The notes below the pieces were generated by a model. The model saw only the letters and a list, made by a program, of their open reading frames with translations. It had not been told where the DNA came from and ran no database searches. Position numbers and translations under genes: made by a program. A stretch of DNA of 32,074 nt. It comes from Hungatella sp. UBA3147. Lineage in GTDB: Bacteria; Bacillota; Clostridia; Lachnospirales; Lachnospiraceae. Shown here in pieces: positions 12,742 through 21,306 of the stretch. The DNA lies in NCBI GenBank assembly GCA_002365025.1, contig DEYX01000048.1, positions 1-32,074 on the forward strand, read 5' to 3'. Within the stretch, counting starts at the first letter, position 1. Every line of letters starts with the position of its first letter.

Positions 12742-13497
12742 ATGAAAAAAATGATTTCTTGGAATGTAAACGGCCTTCGCGCCTGTGTGGACAAGGGCTT
12801 TTTGGATTATTTTAATGAAGTGGATGCTGATGTATTCTGTATCCAGGAAAGCAAGCTTCAGGAGGGACAGATCGAACTTGAACTTCCCGGATATCAACAG
12901 TACTGGAATTATGCGGAAAAGAAAGGCTATTCTGGGACTGCCATATTTACGAAGGAGATGCCTTTGTCAGTGGCTTATGGAATCGGCGTAGAGGAGCATG
13001 ACAGGGAAGGCCGGGTGATCGCAGCTGAATATCCGGAATACTATGTGGTTACCTGCTATACCCCTAATTCCCAGAATGAGCTGGCTCGTCTGCCTTACCG
13101 GATGACATGGGAGGAGGCCTTCTTTTCCTATTTAAAAAAGCTGGAGGAGAAAAAGCCGGTGATTTTCTGCGGAGATTTAAATGTGGCTCATAAGGAAATC
13201 GATTTAAAGAATCCTAAAACCAACCGGAAAAACGCAGGCTTTACCGATGAAGAAAGGGAAAAGTTTACCCTTCTTTTGAAAAATGGTTTTATTGACACAT
13301 ACCGTTATTTCTATCCGGAGCTTGAAGGTGTATACTCCTGGTGGTCTTACCGGTTTAGCGCAAGGCAGAAAAATGCAGGCTGGCGCATTGACTATTTCTG
13401 CGTATCTGAAAGCTTAGAGGACAGGCTCATAAGCGCGGACATCCATACCGAGGTCTTAGGCTCCGACCACTGCCCTGTGGAGCTTGTGATCCGTTAG
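12742..13497 (+). CDS. exoA: Exodeoxyribonuclease III / AP endonuclease
   Basis: This 251-residue DNA-repair enzyme cuts the backbone at abasic sites and removes 3' blocking groups in base excision repair. It is an EEP-fold protein of the ExoA/Xth family. Visible motifs are ISWNVNGLRAC at the N-terminus (metal-binding Asn), CIQESKLQ with the metal-binding Glu, CYTPNSQ, the catalytic GDLNVAHKEIDL, GFTDEER, YSWWSYRFSARQKNAGWRID and the C-terminal SDHCPVEL with its Asp-His pair. All are intact and the length is typical. The ATG follows ACGAGGTG. A Uup-like ABC-F gene begins 30 bases later, so the two are probably cotranscribed. Confidence 0.96.
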   Translation: MKKMISWNVNGLRACVDKGFLDYFNEVDADVFCIQESKLQEGQIELELPGYQQYWNYAEKKGYSGTAIFTKEMPLSVAYGIGVEEHDREGRVIAAEYPEYYVVTCYTPNSQNELARLPYRMTWEEAFFSYLKKLEEKKPVIFCGDLNVAHKEIDLKNPKTNRKNAGFTDEEREKFTLLLKNGFIDTYRYFYPELEGVYSWWSYRFSARQKNAGWRIDYFCVSESLEDRLISADIHTEVLGSDHCPVELVIR

Positions 13498-13527
13498 AGA
13501 GTACCAGACAGGAGAGAACGATAAGGA

Positions 13528-15342
13528 ATGAATTTACTGACGATTGAACATTTAACAAAATCATATACGGAACGTCTGCTTTTTGATGATACCAGCTTCA
13601 GCATCAATGAAGGGGATAAGATCGGGCTGATCGGCATTAACGGAACCGGAAAATCCACTTTGCTGCGGATCGTGGCAGGTCTTGAGGAGCCGGATCAGGG
13701 GCCTGTGGTAAAGGGACGGAATTTAGATATCCGTTTTCTGTCTCAGAATCCAGTCTTCCATGAAGGTGATACCATTTTAGAGAGCATTGTCCGGGACAAT
13801 GAAGGGCATGAGCATGTCTGGGACTTGGAAAGCCAGGCAAAGGCCATGCTGACCAGACTGGGATTTTCGGACTTTGATTCCAAGGTGGAGACCTTGTCAG
13901 GAGGACAGAGAAAACGGGTGGCATTAGTCAGCGTCCTTCTTGGGAATACTGACTTACTGGTCCTTGACGAGCCAACCAACCATTTAGACAGCAGCATGGC
14001 GGACTGGCTGGAGGACTATTTAAAGCGTTTTAGAGGAGCGCTATTGATGGTGACCCATGACCGGTATTTTTTAGACAGCGTTACCAACCGGATTGTGGAG
14101 CTGGATAAGGGAAAGCTTTACAACTATCAGGAGAATTATGAAGGCTATTTAAAGCTGAAGGCAGAGCGTATGGACATGGAGGCGGCCTCAGAGCGGAAAC
14201 GCCAGTCCATCCTTAAAGTGGAGCTGGAATGGATGCAGCGGGGCGCCAGAGCGCGTTCTACTAAGCAGAAGGCTCATATCCAGCGCTATGAGAACCTTCG
14301 TGACCAGGAGGGAATTAAGATCGATCAGACGGTGGAACTGGATTCTGTTTCAAGCCGTCTGGGGCGTACTACGGTGGAGCTTAATGAGATCAGCAAAGCC
14401 TTCGGGGAAAAGGTTCTGATGAAGGACTTTACCTATGTGTTCTTAAAAAATGACCGAATCGGTATCATCGGGCCCAATGGAAGCGGTAAGTCCACGTTGA
14501 TGAAGATCATTGCAGGGTGGCTGGAGCCTGACGCTGGGGCGGTCACCATAGGGCAGACCGTGATAATGGGATATTTTTCTCAGGAAAGCGAAGACATGGA
14601 TGGCAGTGTAAAGGTCATTGACTACATCCGGAATGTGGCGGAGTATGTAAAGACAAAGGATGGAAGTGTCAGCGCCTCTCAGATGCTGGAACGCTTTCTG
14701 TTTCCCTCAAGCGTTCAGTACACCACCGTCAGCAAGCTGTCCGGCGGGGAGAAAAGAAGGCTATATCTGCTCCGGATCCTGATGGAAGCGCCGAATGTGC
14801 TTTTGCTTGACGAGCCTACCAATGATCTGGATATCCAGACTTTAACGATCTTAGAGGATTATCTTGACAGCTTTCAGGGGATTGTAGTCACGGTTTCTCA
14901 TGACCGGTATTTTCTGGACCGGGTCGTGCGCCGGATCTTTGCTTTTGAGGGCCAGGGCCGGGTGACCCAGTATGAGGGAGGCTTTACCGATTATCAGGCG
15001 GCATTTCAGGAGAAATATCCGGAAGGTCTTAAAGGCCAGGCTGAGGAAGCTGCAAAAAGTTCAGAAGCCACGGAAAAGAAGACCAAGGAAAAGCCAAAGG
15101 GAGAGAGGAAGCTAAAGTTTTCCTTTAAGGAACAAAGAGAATGGGAAACCATAGAGGAGGATCTAGCTGCCCTGGAAGAAAAGATCGAAGCCCTGGACAG
15201 GCAGATGGGAGAAGCTGCCAGCGATTACAGCAAGCTGAATGCGCTGATGGAAGAAAAGACAGCGCAGGAAAAGCTGCTGGAGGAAAAAATGGAGCGCTGG
15301 ATGTATCTAAACGATCTGGCAGAACAGATTGAGAACCAATAA
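13528..15342 (+). CDS. uup: ABC-F family ATPase, Uup-like, with C-terminal coiled coil
   Basis: This 604-residue soluble protein has two ABC domains. Domain 1: Walker A GINGTGKST (36-44), LSGGQ (123-127), LLVLDEPTNHLD and THD. Domain 2: Walker A GPNGSGKST (315-323), LSGGE (404-408), LLLDEPTNDLD and SHD (457-459). Both sites look competent, unlike the YkpA-like protein. The linker (about 215-255) carries the charged stretch WMQRGARARSTKQKAH, found in Uup/YfmR proteins. After a Lys/Glu linker (about 505-535), residues 540-604 form a heptad-rich coiled coil, the Uup C-terminal DNA-binding type. Family members act on translating ribosomes and affect transposon excision. The symbol reflects domain layout; YfmR is the Bacillus counterpart. 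Confidence 0.92.
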   Translation: MNLLTIEHLTKSYTERLLFDDTSFSINEGDKIGLIGINGTGKSTLLRIVAGLEEPDQGPVVKGRNLDIRFLSQNPVFHEGDTILESIVRDNEGHEHVWDLESQAKAMLTRLGFSDFDSKVETLSGGQRKRVALVSVLLGNTDLLVLDEPTNHLDSSMADWLEDYLKRFRGALLMVTHDRYFLDSVTNRIVELDKGKLYNYQENYEGYLKLKAERMDMEAASERKRQSILKVELEWMQRGARARSTKQKAHIQRYENLRDQEGIKIDQTVELDSVSSRLGRTTVELNEISKAFGEKVLMKDFTYVFLKNDRIGIIGPNGSGKSTLMKIIAGWLEPDAGAVTIGQTVIMGYFSQESEDMDGSVKVIDYIRNVAEYVKTKDGSVSASQMLERFLFPSSVQYTTVSKLSGGEKRRLYLLRILMEAPNVLLLDEPTNDLDIQTLTILEDYLDSFQGIVVTVSHDRYFLDRVVRRIFAFEGQGRVTQYEGGFTDYQAAFQEKYPEGLKGQAEEAAKSSEATEKKTKEKPKGERKLKFSFKEQREWETIEEDLAALEEKIEALDRQMGEAASDYSKLNALMEEKTAQEKLLEEKMERWMYLNDLAEQIENQ

Positions 15343-15408
15343 GATGAACGATAAAAGTCAGCAGAAACTATTCCGGGACCGGCCCAAGAGACGGAGGAGA
15401 TAAGCGAT

Positions 15409-17244
15409 ATGGTACAGTACAAGATTGCAAAGCACGAGATGGGAACCAATTCTATGGGGCTCTCAAGGGTATCCGGCGGAATCCGCCTGTGTGTGGCTGC
15501 GCAAGGAGAGGAATGCAGGGTCCTTATCTATAAGGCCGGAGAAGAAACCCCGGTTCAGACCCTTTCCTTTCCTGCAGAGGCCAGAAAAGGCGATGTATGG
15601 AGCATGACCATTCTGGGAGAGGATTTTGAAAATCTGGAATACTGCTTTGAAATCGATGGAAAGCTGTTTTCTGATCCTTATGGAACACATTTTACCGGAC
15701 GGGAGATATGGGGGGATCTTGAACACGCTTCCACTCATTTAAGATCTCCCATCGAGTTTTCTGATTTTGACTGGGAAGAGGATAAGCTTCTTCAAATCCC
15801 ATATGAGGACAGTATCATATACCGGCTCCATAACCGGGGCTTTACTAAGCACGCCTCTTCCAAAGTAAAGAGCAGAGGGACCTTTGATGCCATACGGGAA
15901 AAGATCCCTTATTTGAAGGAACTGGGCATTACTGCGGTGGAGCTGATGCCAGTGAATGAATTTTTCGAGGTCATCATGCAGGAACCTGTGTATGGGAGCC
16001 CTTTTGGTGTGGATAAACCTGTTGGAAAATTGAATTATTGGGGATATACGTCAGGCTGTTATCTTGCTCCAAAGGCTTCCTACGCCTCTATAAAGGACCC
16101 GGCTTTAGAGTTTAAAAGCCTTGTGAAGGCTCTTCATAAGGAGGGGCTTGAGATGGTCGTGGAGCTTTTCTTTACCGGAAAGGAACCGCCCTCTTTTGTT
16201 CTTGATGTGGTACGGTTCTGGGCGGATGAATTTCATGTGGACGGGATTCATCTGGTAGGAGCCCCACCCTTAGACCTCCTTGAACGGGATCCTTATTTAA
16301 GCCGGATCAAGCTGTTTGCGGTTTCCTGGGACCCGGCCTTTGAAGGAAAGGTTAAGCACTTAGGAGAGTATAACGATGGCTTTCTGGTGGATATGCGCCG
16401 GGTATTAAAGGGCGATGAGGAACAGATGAAAAACCTTGCATTCCGCATCAGGAGTAATCCGGCGGGGTACGGCGTCATTAATTATATGGCCAATACCAAC
16501 GGATTTACCATGATGGATATGGTATCTTACGATACCAAGCATAATGAAGAAAACGGGGAGAAAAACCAGGATGGCAATCCCTATAATTATTCCTGGAACT
16601 GCGGAGTCGAAGGGCCGACGAAACGGAAAAAGGTGGTGGAACTTCGGAAAAAGCAGCTTCGAAACGCATTCCTTCTATTGCTTCTGAGCCAGGGAACGCC
16701 CCTTATTATGGCTGGAGATGAATTCGGCAATTCCCAGTCAGGTAATAATAATGCATATTGCCAGGATAATGAAGTGTCGTGGCTGAACTGGAATCTGGTT
16801 AAGACCAATCAGGATATTCTGGAATTTGTGAAGGCTGTGATCGCATTCCGGAAAGCTCATCCGGTATTCCATATGCCGAAGGAGCCAAGGATCATGGATT
16901 ATCTTGCATGCGGGTTTCCCGATGTTTCCTATCATGGAGTAAAGGCATGGTGTCCGGAATTTGATAATTACCGGCGTCAGCTTGGAATCTTTTACTGTGG
17001 GGAATATGGAAGAAAACCGGATGGGACTGCGGATAACAACTTCTATGTGGCTTATAACATGCACTGGGAGCCACACGAATTTGATCTTCCTAATCTGCCT
17101 AAGAAGGAGCAATGGCATGTGGTCTTTCATACGGATAAAGGGGAAGAAAACGGCATGTACCCGGAAGGTAAGGAGACTGCGGCAGAAGGGAAACGGTTTC
17201 TGATTCCACCAAGGTCCATCGTGGTGTTTATGGGAAAGAAATGA
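15409..17244 (+). CDS. Glycogen-debranching-like GH13 protein without catalytic residues (pseudoenzyme)
   Basis: This 611-residue protein has the layout of GlgX/isoamylase-type enzymes: an N-terminal CBM48-like domain (about 15-110), a GH13 barrel (about 135-480) and a C-terminal beta domain. Family landmarks remain: YRLHNRGFTKH, SPFGVDKPVGKLNYWGYTSG, YNYSWNCGVEGPT and MAGDEFGNSQSGNNNAYCQD. The catalytic motifs are gone. Motif I (DVVFNH in relatives) is ELFFTG (252-257). Motif II (DGFRFDLA) is DGIHLVGA (278-285), with the nucleophile Asp replaced by V283 and Arg by H281. Motif III (AEPWD) is AVSWD (304-308), with acid/base Glu replaced by V305. Motif IV (CHDGF) is NTNGF (362-366). It is unlikely to hydrolyse glucan; a glycogen-binding or regulatory role is inference. 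It probably shares a transcript with exoA and uup. Confidence 0.9.
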   Translation: MVQYKIAKHEMGTNSMGLSRVSGGIRLCVAAQGEECRVLIYKAGEETPVQTLSFPAEARKGDVWSMTILGEDFENLEYCFEIDGKLFSDPYGTHFTGREIWGDLEHASTHLRSPIEFSDFDWEEDKLLQIPYEDSIIYRLHNRGFTKHASSKVKSRGTFDAIREKIPYLKELGITAVELMPVNEFFEVIMQEPVYGSPFGVDKPVGKLNYWGYTSGCYLAPKASYASIKDPALEFKSLVKALHKEGLEMVVELFFTGKEPPSFVLDVVRFWADEFHVDGIHLVGAPPLDLLERDPYLSRIKLFAVSWDPAFEGKVKHLGEYNDGFLVDMRRVLKGDEEQMKNLAFRIRSNPAGYGVINYMANTNGFTMMDMVSYDTKHNEENGEKNQDGNPYNYSWNCGVEGPTKRKKVVELRKKQLRNAFLLLLLSQGTPLIMAGDEFGNSQSGNNNAYCQDNEVSWLNWNLVKTNQDILEFVKAVIAFRKAHPVFHMPKEPRIMDYLACGFPDVSYHGVKAWCPEFDNYRRQLGIFYCGEYGRKPDGTADNNFYVAYNMHWEPHEFDLPNLPKKEQWHVVFHTDKGEENGMYPEGKETAAEGKRFLIPPRSIVVFMGKK

Positions 17245-17286
17245 TCCGTGGTATTTGAAAAAGTCATTTATGGTTATGATGTTTTT

Positions 17287-17319
17287 GAGGGCAATCAATC
17301 GATTGCCCTCATTTTTTTG
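17287..17319 (+). terminator. Intrinsic terminator after the GH13-like gene
   Basis: GAGGGCAATC (17287-17296) and GATTGCCCTC (17301-17310) form a perfect 10-bp stem with a four-base loop, followed by A and seven T residues. It ends the exoA-uup-GH13 unit. Confidence 0.93.
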
Positions 17320-17373
17320 TATTTTTTATGAGCACATTTTTGTATATTTTATAATGACAAATTTAGGTATCAA

Positions 17374-17403
17374 TTAAGATAGAAAATAAAGCTTAATTAT
17401 AAT
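17374..17403 (+). promoter_or_regulatory. Candidate promoter and operator of the PTS/transketolase operon
   Basis: TATAAT (17398-17403) with a poor -35, TTAAGA (17374-17379), 18 bases upstream. The inverted repeat AATTAAG (17372-17378) / CTTAATT (17392-17398) spans the promoter. A weak -35 suits an activator-dependent promoter, and the first gene is an activator of the MtlR/LicR type. A second TATAAT lies at 17350-17355. The region is very AT-rich, so chance matches are likely. Confidence 0.3.
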
Positions 17404-17447
17404 AATTATTGAAAGTCAATGATATATTGCATAAAAGAGGTGGGGCA

Positions 17448-19520
17448 ATGCAAGTTATTGAAAAGCGCGCGTTCAATTTATTGCAGTATCTGCTGAGTGA
17501 CAGAAATTTTACTGTTAGCAAAGCCATGGATTTATTTGGATGTTCCAAAAGGCAGATTGAATATGATGTGAGTAAGATCAATGAACTGCTGAAAGAAAAT
17601 GAGATTGAACTAATCAGATTGTCAAAAGGGAGATTTCTGATTAATAAGGAGACAATCGAAAAAGTAACAAGGCTAAACCTTCCCCATCAGAAATTCATTG
17701 TTAACGGGGAAAATAAAATCTGGATGATCTGTATTCAGATTTTTTGTACAAGGGAACCTTTGGGGCTGAATCATTTTATTACGAAGCTTCAATCAAGCAA
17801 GAATACGGTTTTAGGTGATTTAAGAAAAATTGCTAGGATAGGCAGCCAGTACAAGGTGGAATTAAAATACTCACGAAAGTCAGGTTATTATTTCGAAGGT
17901 GAGCCTATTAAAATCCGTTCTCTGGTATTGCTGTCAATTATTAATTTAAAAGATAACTTCTTATGTAAAGAGCTGATCTCACTGGCAGTGTCGGACAATT
18001 CCTATGATGCTGTATTTGAAGAAACAAAAGACAAGGTAGAGTCCCTGATTAAGGAATTTAATCTACCGATCATGAAGGAATATCTGATCCTGGTGATCTA
18101 TTTTATCAGTTTACTGCCCTATCACTGTCAGACAATTACATACGTATCCCCCCTGATCCATGAACCCATGTGGAACCACCTCCCTCTTTATGAAGCTGTA
18201 ACAGATTTTTATGAGTCACTGACGTTTCATTTGTCCAAGGAAGAGATTGACTATTTATTTGTACTTTTGTTAAGCATGACTTTGGGAGATAACATGTATT
18301 TCCAGCTTTACGATCAGGAAAGCATATTTTTACAGGAGATGTGCCAATGCCTGATTAACCGTTTTGAAGTAATCACAGGAACCGTGGTGCAGAAGAAGGC
18401 GGGCATATCAGAAAACATGCTGATGCATTTACGTTTGGCCTATTTTCGGCTGAAGTATGGGATACCGGTAGTGAATCCGGCATTGATGCAGGTTAAAAAA
18501 GAGTACGGAGAGGTATTTGACATATGCAGATTCGTGCTGGAGCCCTTTGGGGACTATTTTGACTGCTCGATTCCCGATGATGAGATTGCCTATATTGCCT
18601 TGCATTTTATGACGGTAATGGATTTACCGGATCAGGATAAGATCAGAAAAAGAGCGATTATCGTTTGCCAGAACGGACTTGCAAGCTCTGTTATGATGAA
18701 AAACCAATTAATAAAAATATTTCCCGAAATACACTTTGTGGCTACCTGCAATGCAGAAGAATTCAAAGGGATTCCGCTTGAAACTTATGACATGGTTTTT
18801 TCCACTACCGAGGGGATCGATGTGCCTGAAAAGAAGTATATGTTCCTGGCCTCCCCCATTTTAACGGTGGAAGAAAAATTTATAATAAGTGAAGCGGTAT
18901 ATTCTTCGGTATTTGGAATCAAATCAGAAGCTAATTTATCAGTTCATTCCATTTTGGAAATCGTAGAGAAATATGCAGTGATTCATGATCAGAAGGCATT
19001 AAGCAGCGACTTAAAGAACCTCTTGCAGAAGAAGTATAAAAAAGAAAGCAACAGAGAAGGAGGATTACCTGTGATAAAAGACCTTCTTACGAAGGAAACC
19101 ATACAATTTGCTTCCCGTGTGAACAGTTGGGAGGAAGCAATCTGGCTGGGAGCAAGGCCTTTATTGGAGAATGGTTCCATAACAAAAGATTATATCAATG
19201 CAATGATAGACAATGTAAAGGGCTTTGGTCCCTATATCGTAATATGTCCCTATGTTGCGATCCCCCATGCACAGAATCAAACAGGGGTCAATAAACTGGG
19301 AATGAGCTTCTTGAAGCTGGAAGAAGAGGTTTTAGTGCTGGATAACCCCCAAAAGCCGGTTAAGGTATTCATTACCATGGCGGCGATTGATAATCACACA
19401 CATTTAAGAGCGCTTGCCCAACTATCTAATATTTTAACCAATGAAGATACCAGGGAACAATTCGTAGCTTGTAACTCAGTGGAGGATGTCATCAAATTGC
19501 TTGATATTGATGAGGAATAA
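17448..19520 (+). CDS. PRD-domain transcription activator with PTS IIB-like and IIA domains (MtlR/LicR type)
   Basis: This 690-residue regulator has DNA-binding, two PRD and two PTS domains. The ATG at 17448 follows AGAGGTGGGG; an upstream in-frame TTG at 17409 lacks a site. Residues 1-75 are winged-helix (FTVSKAMDLFGCSKRQIEYDV). PRD domains cover about 180-395, with the second phosphorylatable histidine in YIALHF (H386). A GAT-type IIB domain contains VCQNGLAS with Cys407. The C-terminal 140 residues are a fructose/mannitol-type IIA domain with the active histidine in AIPHAQN (H607). HPr and PTS components would phosphorylate these sites to set activity according to sugar flux. It sits first in the operon and presumably controls it. 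It carries the only IIA domain in the cluster. Confidence 0.93.
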   Translation: MQVIEKRAFNLLQYLLSDRNFTVSKAMDLFGCSKRQIEYDVSKINELLKENEIELIRLSKGRFLINKETIEKVTRLNLPHQKFIVNGENKIWMICIQIFCTREPLGLNHFITKLQSSKNTVLGDLRKIARIGSQYKVELKYSRKSGYYFEGEPIKIRSLVLLSIINLKDNFLCKELISLAVSDNSYDAVFEETKDKVESLIKEFNLPIMKEYLILVIYFISLLPYHCQTITYVSPLIHEPMWNHLPLYEAVTDFYESLTFHLSKEEIDYLFVLLLSMTLGDNMYFQLYDQESIFLQEMCQCLINRFEVITGTVVQKKAGISENMLMHLRLAYFRLKYGIPVVNPALMQVKKEYGEVFDICRFVLEPFGDYFDCSIPDDEIAYIALHFMTVMDLPDQDKIRKRAIIVCQNGLASSVMMKNQLIKIFPEIHFVATCNAEEFKGIPLETYDMVFSTTEGIDVPEKKYMFLASPILTVEEKFIISEAVYSSVFGIKSEANLSVHSILEIVEKYAVIHDQKALSSDLKNLLQKKYKKESNREGGLPVIKDLLTKETIQFASRVNSWEEAIWLGARPLLENGSITKDYINAMIDNVKGFGPYIVICPYVAIPHAQNQTGVNKLGMSFLKLEEEVLVLDNPQKPVKVFITMAAIDNHTHLRALAQLSNILTNEDTREQFVACNSVEDVIKLLDIDEE

Positions 19521-19540
19521 AAAAACGAGGTAAATGTCAT

Positions 19541-19822
19541 ATGAAGATATTGGCGGTTTGCGGTTCAGGGCTTGGAAGCAGTTTTATGATGGAAATGAAT
19601 ATAAAAAATGTGTTAAAGGAGATTGGGGCAGCAGGAATTGAGGTGGATCATAGTGATTTAGGGGGTGCGACACCAGGAGCGGCAGATATCTTTATTGCAG
19701 GAAGAGATATCGCTATGGCAATGACCCATTTGAAAGGAGTCGTAGAGCTTGATAACCTGCTGGATAAAAAAGAACTGAAGGAAAAATTGGAAGAGTCCCT
19801 AAGGAAACTGAATGTGATCTAA
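19541..19822 (+). CDS. PTS system IIB component, ascorbate/UlaB type
   Basis: This 93-residue cytoplasmic phosphocarrier passes phosphate from IIA to the sugar bound by IIC. The phosphorylation site is Cys7 in AVCGSGLGSSFMMEMN, the SgaB/UlaB-type P-loop. HSDLGGATPGAADIFIAGRD in the middle fits the same family. Length is normal. It begins 20 bases after the regulator and lies 23 bases before the IIC gene. The real sugar is uncertain: the family is named for L-ascorbate, but no ascorbate-pathway enzymes (lactonase, decarboxylase, epimerases) are nearby. Confidence 0.92.
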   Translation: MKILAVCGSGLGSSFMMEMNIKNVLKEIGAAGIEVDHSDLGGATPGAADIFIAGRDIAMAMTHLKGVVELDNLLDKKELKEKLEESLRKLNVI

Positions 19823-19845
19823 TTGCGCAAAGAGAGGAGAAGACA

Positions 19846-21198
19846 ATGGCTGTTTTAAATATAATACAGGAAATTCTTTCGACCCCTGCAGTATTAGTGG
19901 CATTAATTGCTTTGATTGGCTTATTGCTGCAAAAGAAACCTGCAGCAGATACCATCAGAGGCACGATAAAGTCATTTCTTGGTTTTATCGTGTTATCGGC
20001 AGGAGCAGATGTGATCGTCACATCCCTGGCCCCATTGGGAGGAATGTTTCAGGAGGCGTTTCATACGACAGGAGTTGTGCCAAATAACGAGGCCATTATT
20101 GCGGTGGCATTAAAAGAGTATGGCCAGGTTACTGCCCTGATCATGTTTTTCGGAATGTTCGCCAATATCTTAATTGCCCGTATTACCAGGTTTAAATATG
20201 TTTTTCTCACAGGACATCATACTCTTTATATGGCTTGTATGATTGGTGTTATCTTAATTACCATCGGCATGTCTACCGCTGCGACAGTGGTAGTGGGAGC
20301 GGTTGCCCTTGGAATTGTTATGGTACTGTTCCCTGCTCTGGCACAGCCAACGATGAAAAAGATAACGAAATCCGATGATGTGGCTTTCGGACATTTCAGC
20401 ACCATCGGATATTGGTCTTCTGCAATGATTGGTAAATTAGTAGGAAAAAATTCTAAGTCCACGGAGGAAATAGAATTCCCGAAATCACTTGCATTTTTAA
20501 GAGACAGTTCTGTTTCTATTTCCCTGACTATGGTTATCTTTTACCTGATCCTTGCACTCTTTTGCGGACCGGACTATGTAAAGAACAACTGGTCAGACGG
20601 AACGAATTACATTATGTTTTCCATTACAAAAGGAATTCAGTTTGCGGCAGGAGTATTTATCATTTTACAGGGTGTACGTCTGATCCTTGCGGAAATTGTG
20701 CCTGCATTCAAGGGTATTTCGGAAAGGCTGATTCCCAATGCGAAACCGGCCCTAGACTGCCCGATTGTGTATACCTTTGCGCCAAATGCTGTATTAATTG
20801 GATTCTTTTCCAGTTTCGTAGGCGGGATCGTAGGTATGATCATGCTTATTCTTACCGGAGGAATCATCATATTGCCGGGAGTTGTGCCTCACTTCTTCTG
20901 CGGCGCTACGGCGGGAGTTTTCGGCAATGCCAACGGAGGGGTAAAAGGAGCTGTATTTGGATCCTTTATAAACGGTTTAATGCTGACTTTTGCTCCGCTT
21001 CTCTTAATGCCATTGCTTGGTGATCTGGGTTACCAGGGAACAACCTTCTCTGATCTGGATTTTATAGCTTCCGGATTCTTAATCGGTAAAGCCGGGCAAT
21101 TAGGGCCAATAGCTGCCACCATATTCGTATTCGGAGTATTGGCAGTCATGATCGCTGTCTCAATTAAGAAACCTGGGAGAAAAGAATCAGAATCATGA
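19846..21198 (+). CDS. PTS system IIC component, ascorbate/UlaA type
   Basis: This 450-residue integral membrane permease carries the substrate inward while IIB phosphorylates it. It has many hydrophobic helices from residue 5 on and family segments such as TPAVLVALIALIGLLLQKK, FLGFIVLSAGADVIV, FLTGHHTLYMACMIG, NAKPALDCPIVYTFAPNAV, PHFFCGATAGVFGNANGG and KAGQLGPIAATIF. These match UlaA/SgaT proteins in order and length. The ATG follows AGAGAGGAGAAG. A strong hairpin follows the stop at 21214-21249, before the transketolase genes. Family assignment is firm; ascorbate as the substrate is not, because UlaA homologues in Firmicutes are often linked with transketolase and other pentose enzymes. 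Confidence 0.92.
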   Translation: MAVLNIIQEILSTPAVLVALIALIGLLLQKKPAADTIRGTIKSFLGFIVLSAGADVIVTSLAPLGGMFQEAFHTTGVVPNNEAIIAVALKEYGQVTALIMFFGMFANILIARITRFKYVFLTGHHTLYMACMIGVILITIGMSTAATVVVGAVALGIVMVLFPALAQPTMKKITKSDDVAFGHFSTIGYWSSAMIGKLVGKNSKSTEEIEFPKSLAFLRDSSVSISLTMVIFYLILALFCGPDYVKNNWSDGTNYIMFSITKGIQFAAGVFIILQGVRLILAEIVPAFKGISERLIPNAKPALDCPIVYTFAPNAVLIGFFSSFVGGIVGMIMLILTGGIIILPGVVPHFFCGATAGVFGNANGGVKGAVFGSFINGLMLTFAPLLLMPLLGDLGYQGTTFSDLDFIASGFLIGKAGQLGPIAATIFVFGVLAVMIAVSIKKPGRKESES

Positions 21199-21213
21199 TA
21201 CATAATGAGGAAG

Positions 21214-21249
21214 GCTGTAATGCCTGATGGCAGGATCAGGCATTACAGC
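21214..21249 (+). terminator. Perfect 15-bp hairpin between the IIC and transketolase genes
   Basis: GCTGTAATGCCTGAT (21214-21228) and ATCAGGCATTACAGC (21235-21249) pair perfectly around GGCAGG, followed by TCTTCTTTC. It can act as a partial terminator or mRNA stabiliser within the operon. The hairpin lies in a region also open as an N-terminal extension of the transketolase gene, which argues against that extension. Confidence 0.7.
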
Positions 21250-21306
21250 TCTTCTTTCACCGGAAGACAGGATTTTCTGTCAGAGATTAAGGAAAGAGGG
21301 ATTGGA

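Noticed and set aside
21205..21306. 34-residue N-terminal extension of the transketolase N subunit
   Set aside because: It runs across a perfect 15-bp hairpin and has no family sequence; the ATG at 21307 has the family N-terminus.
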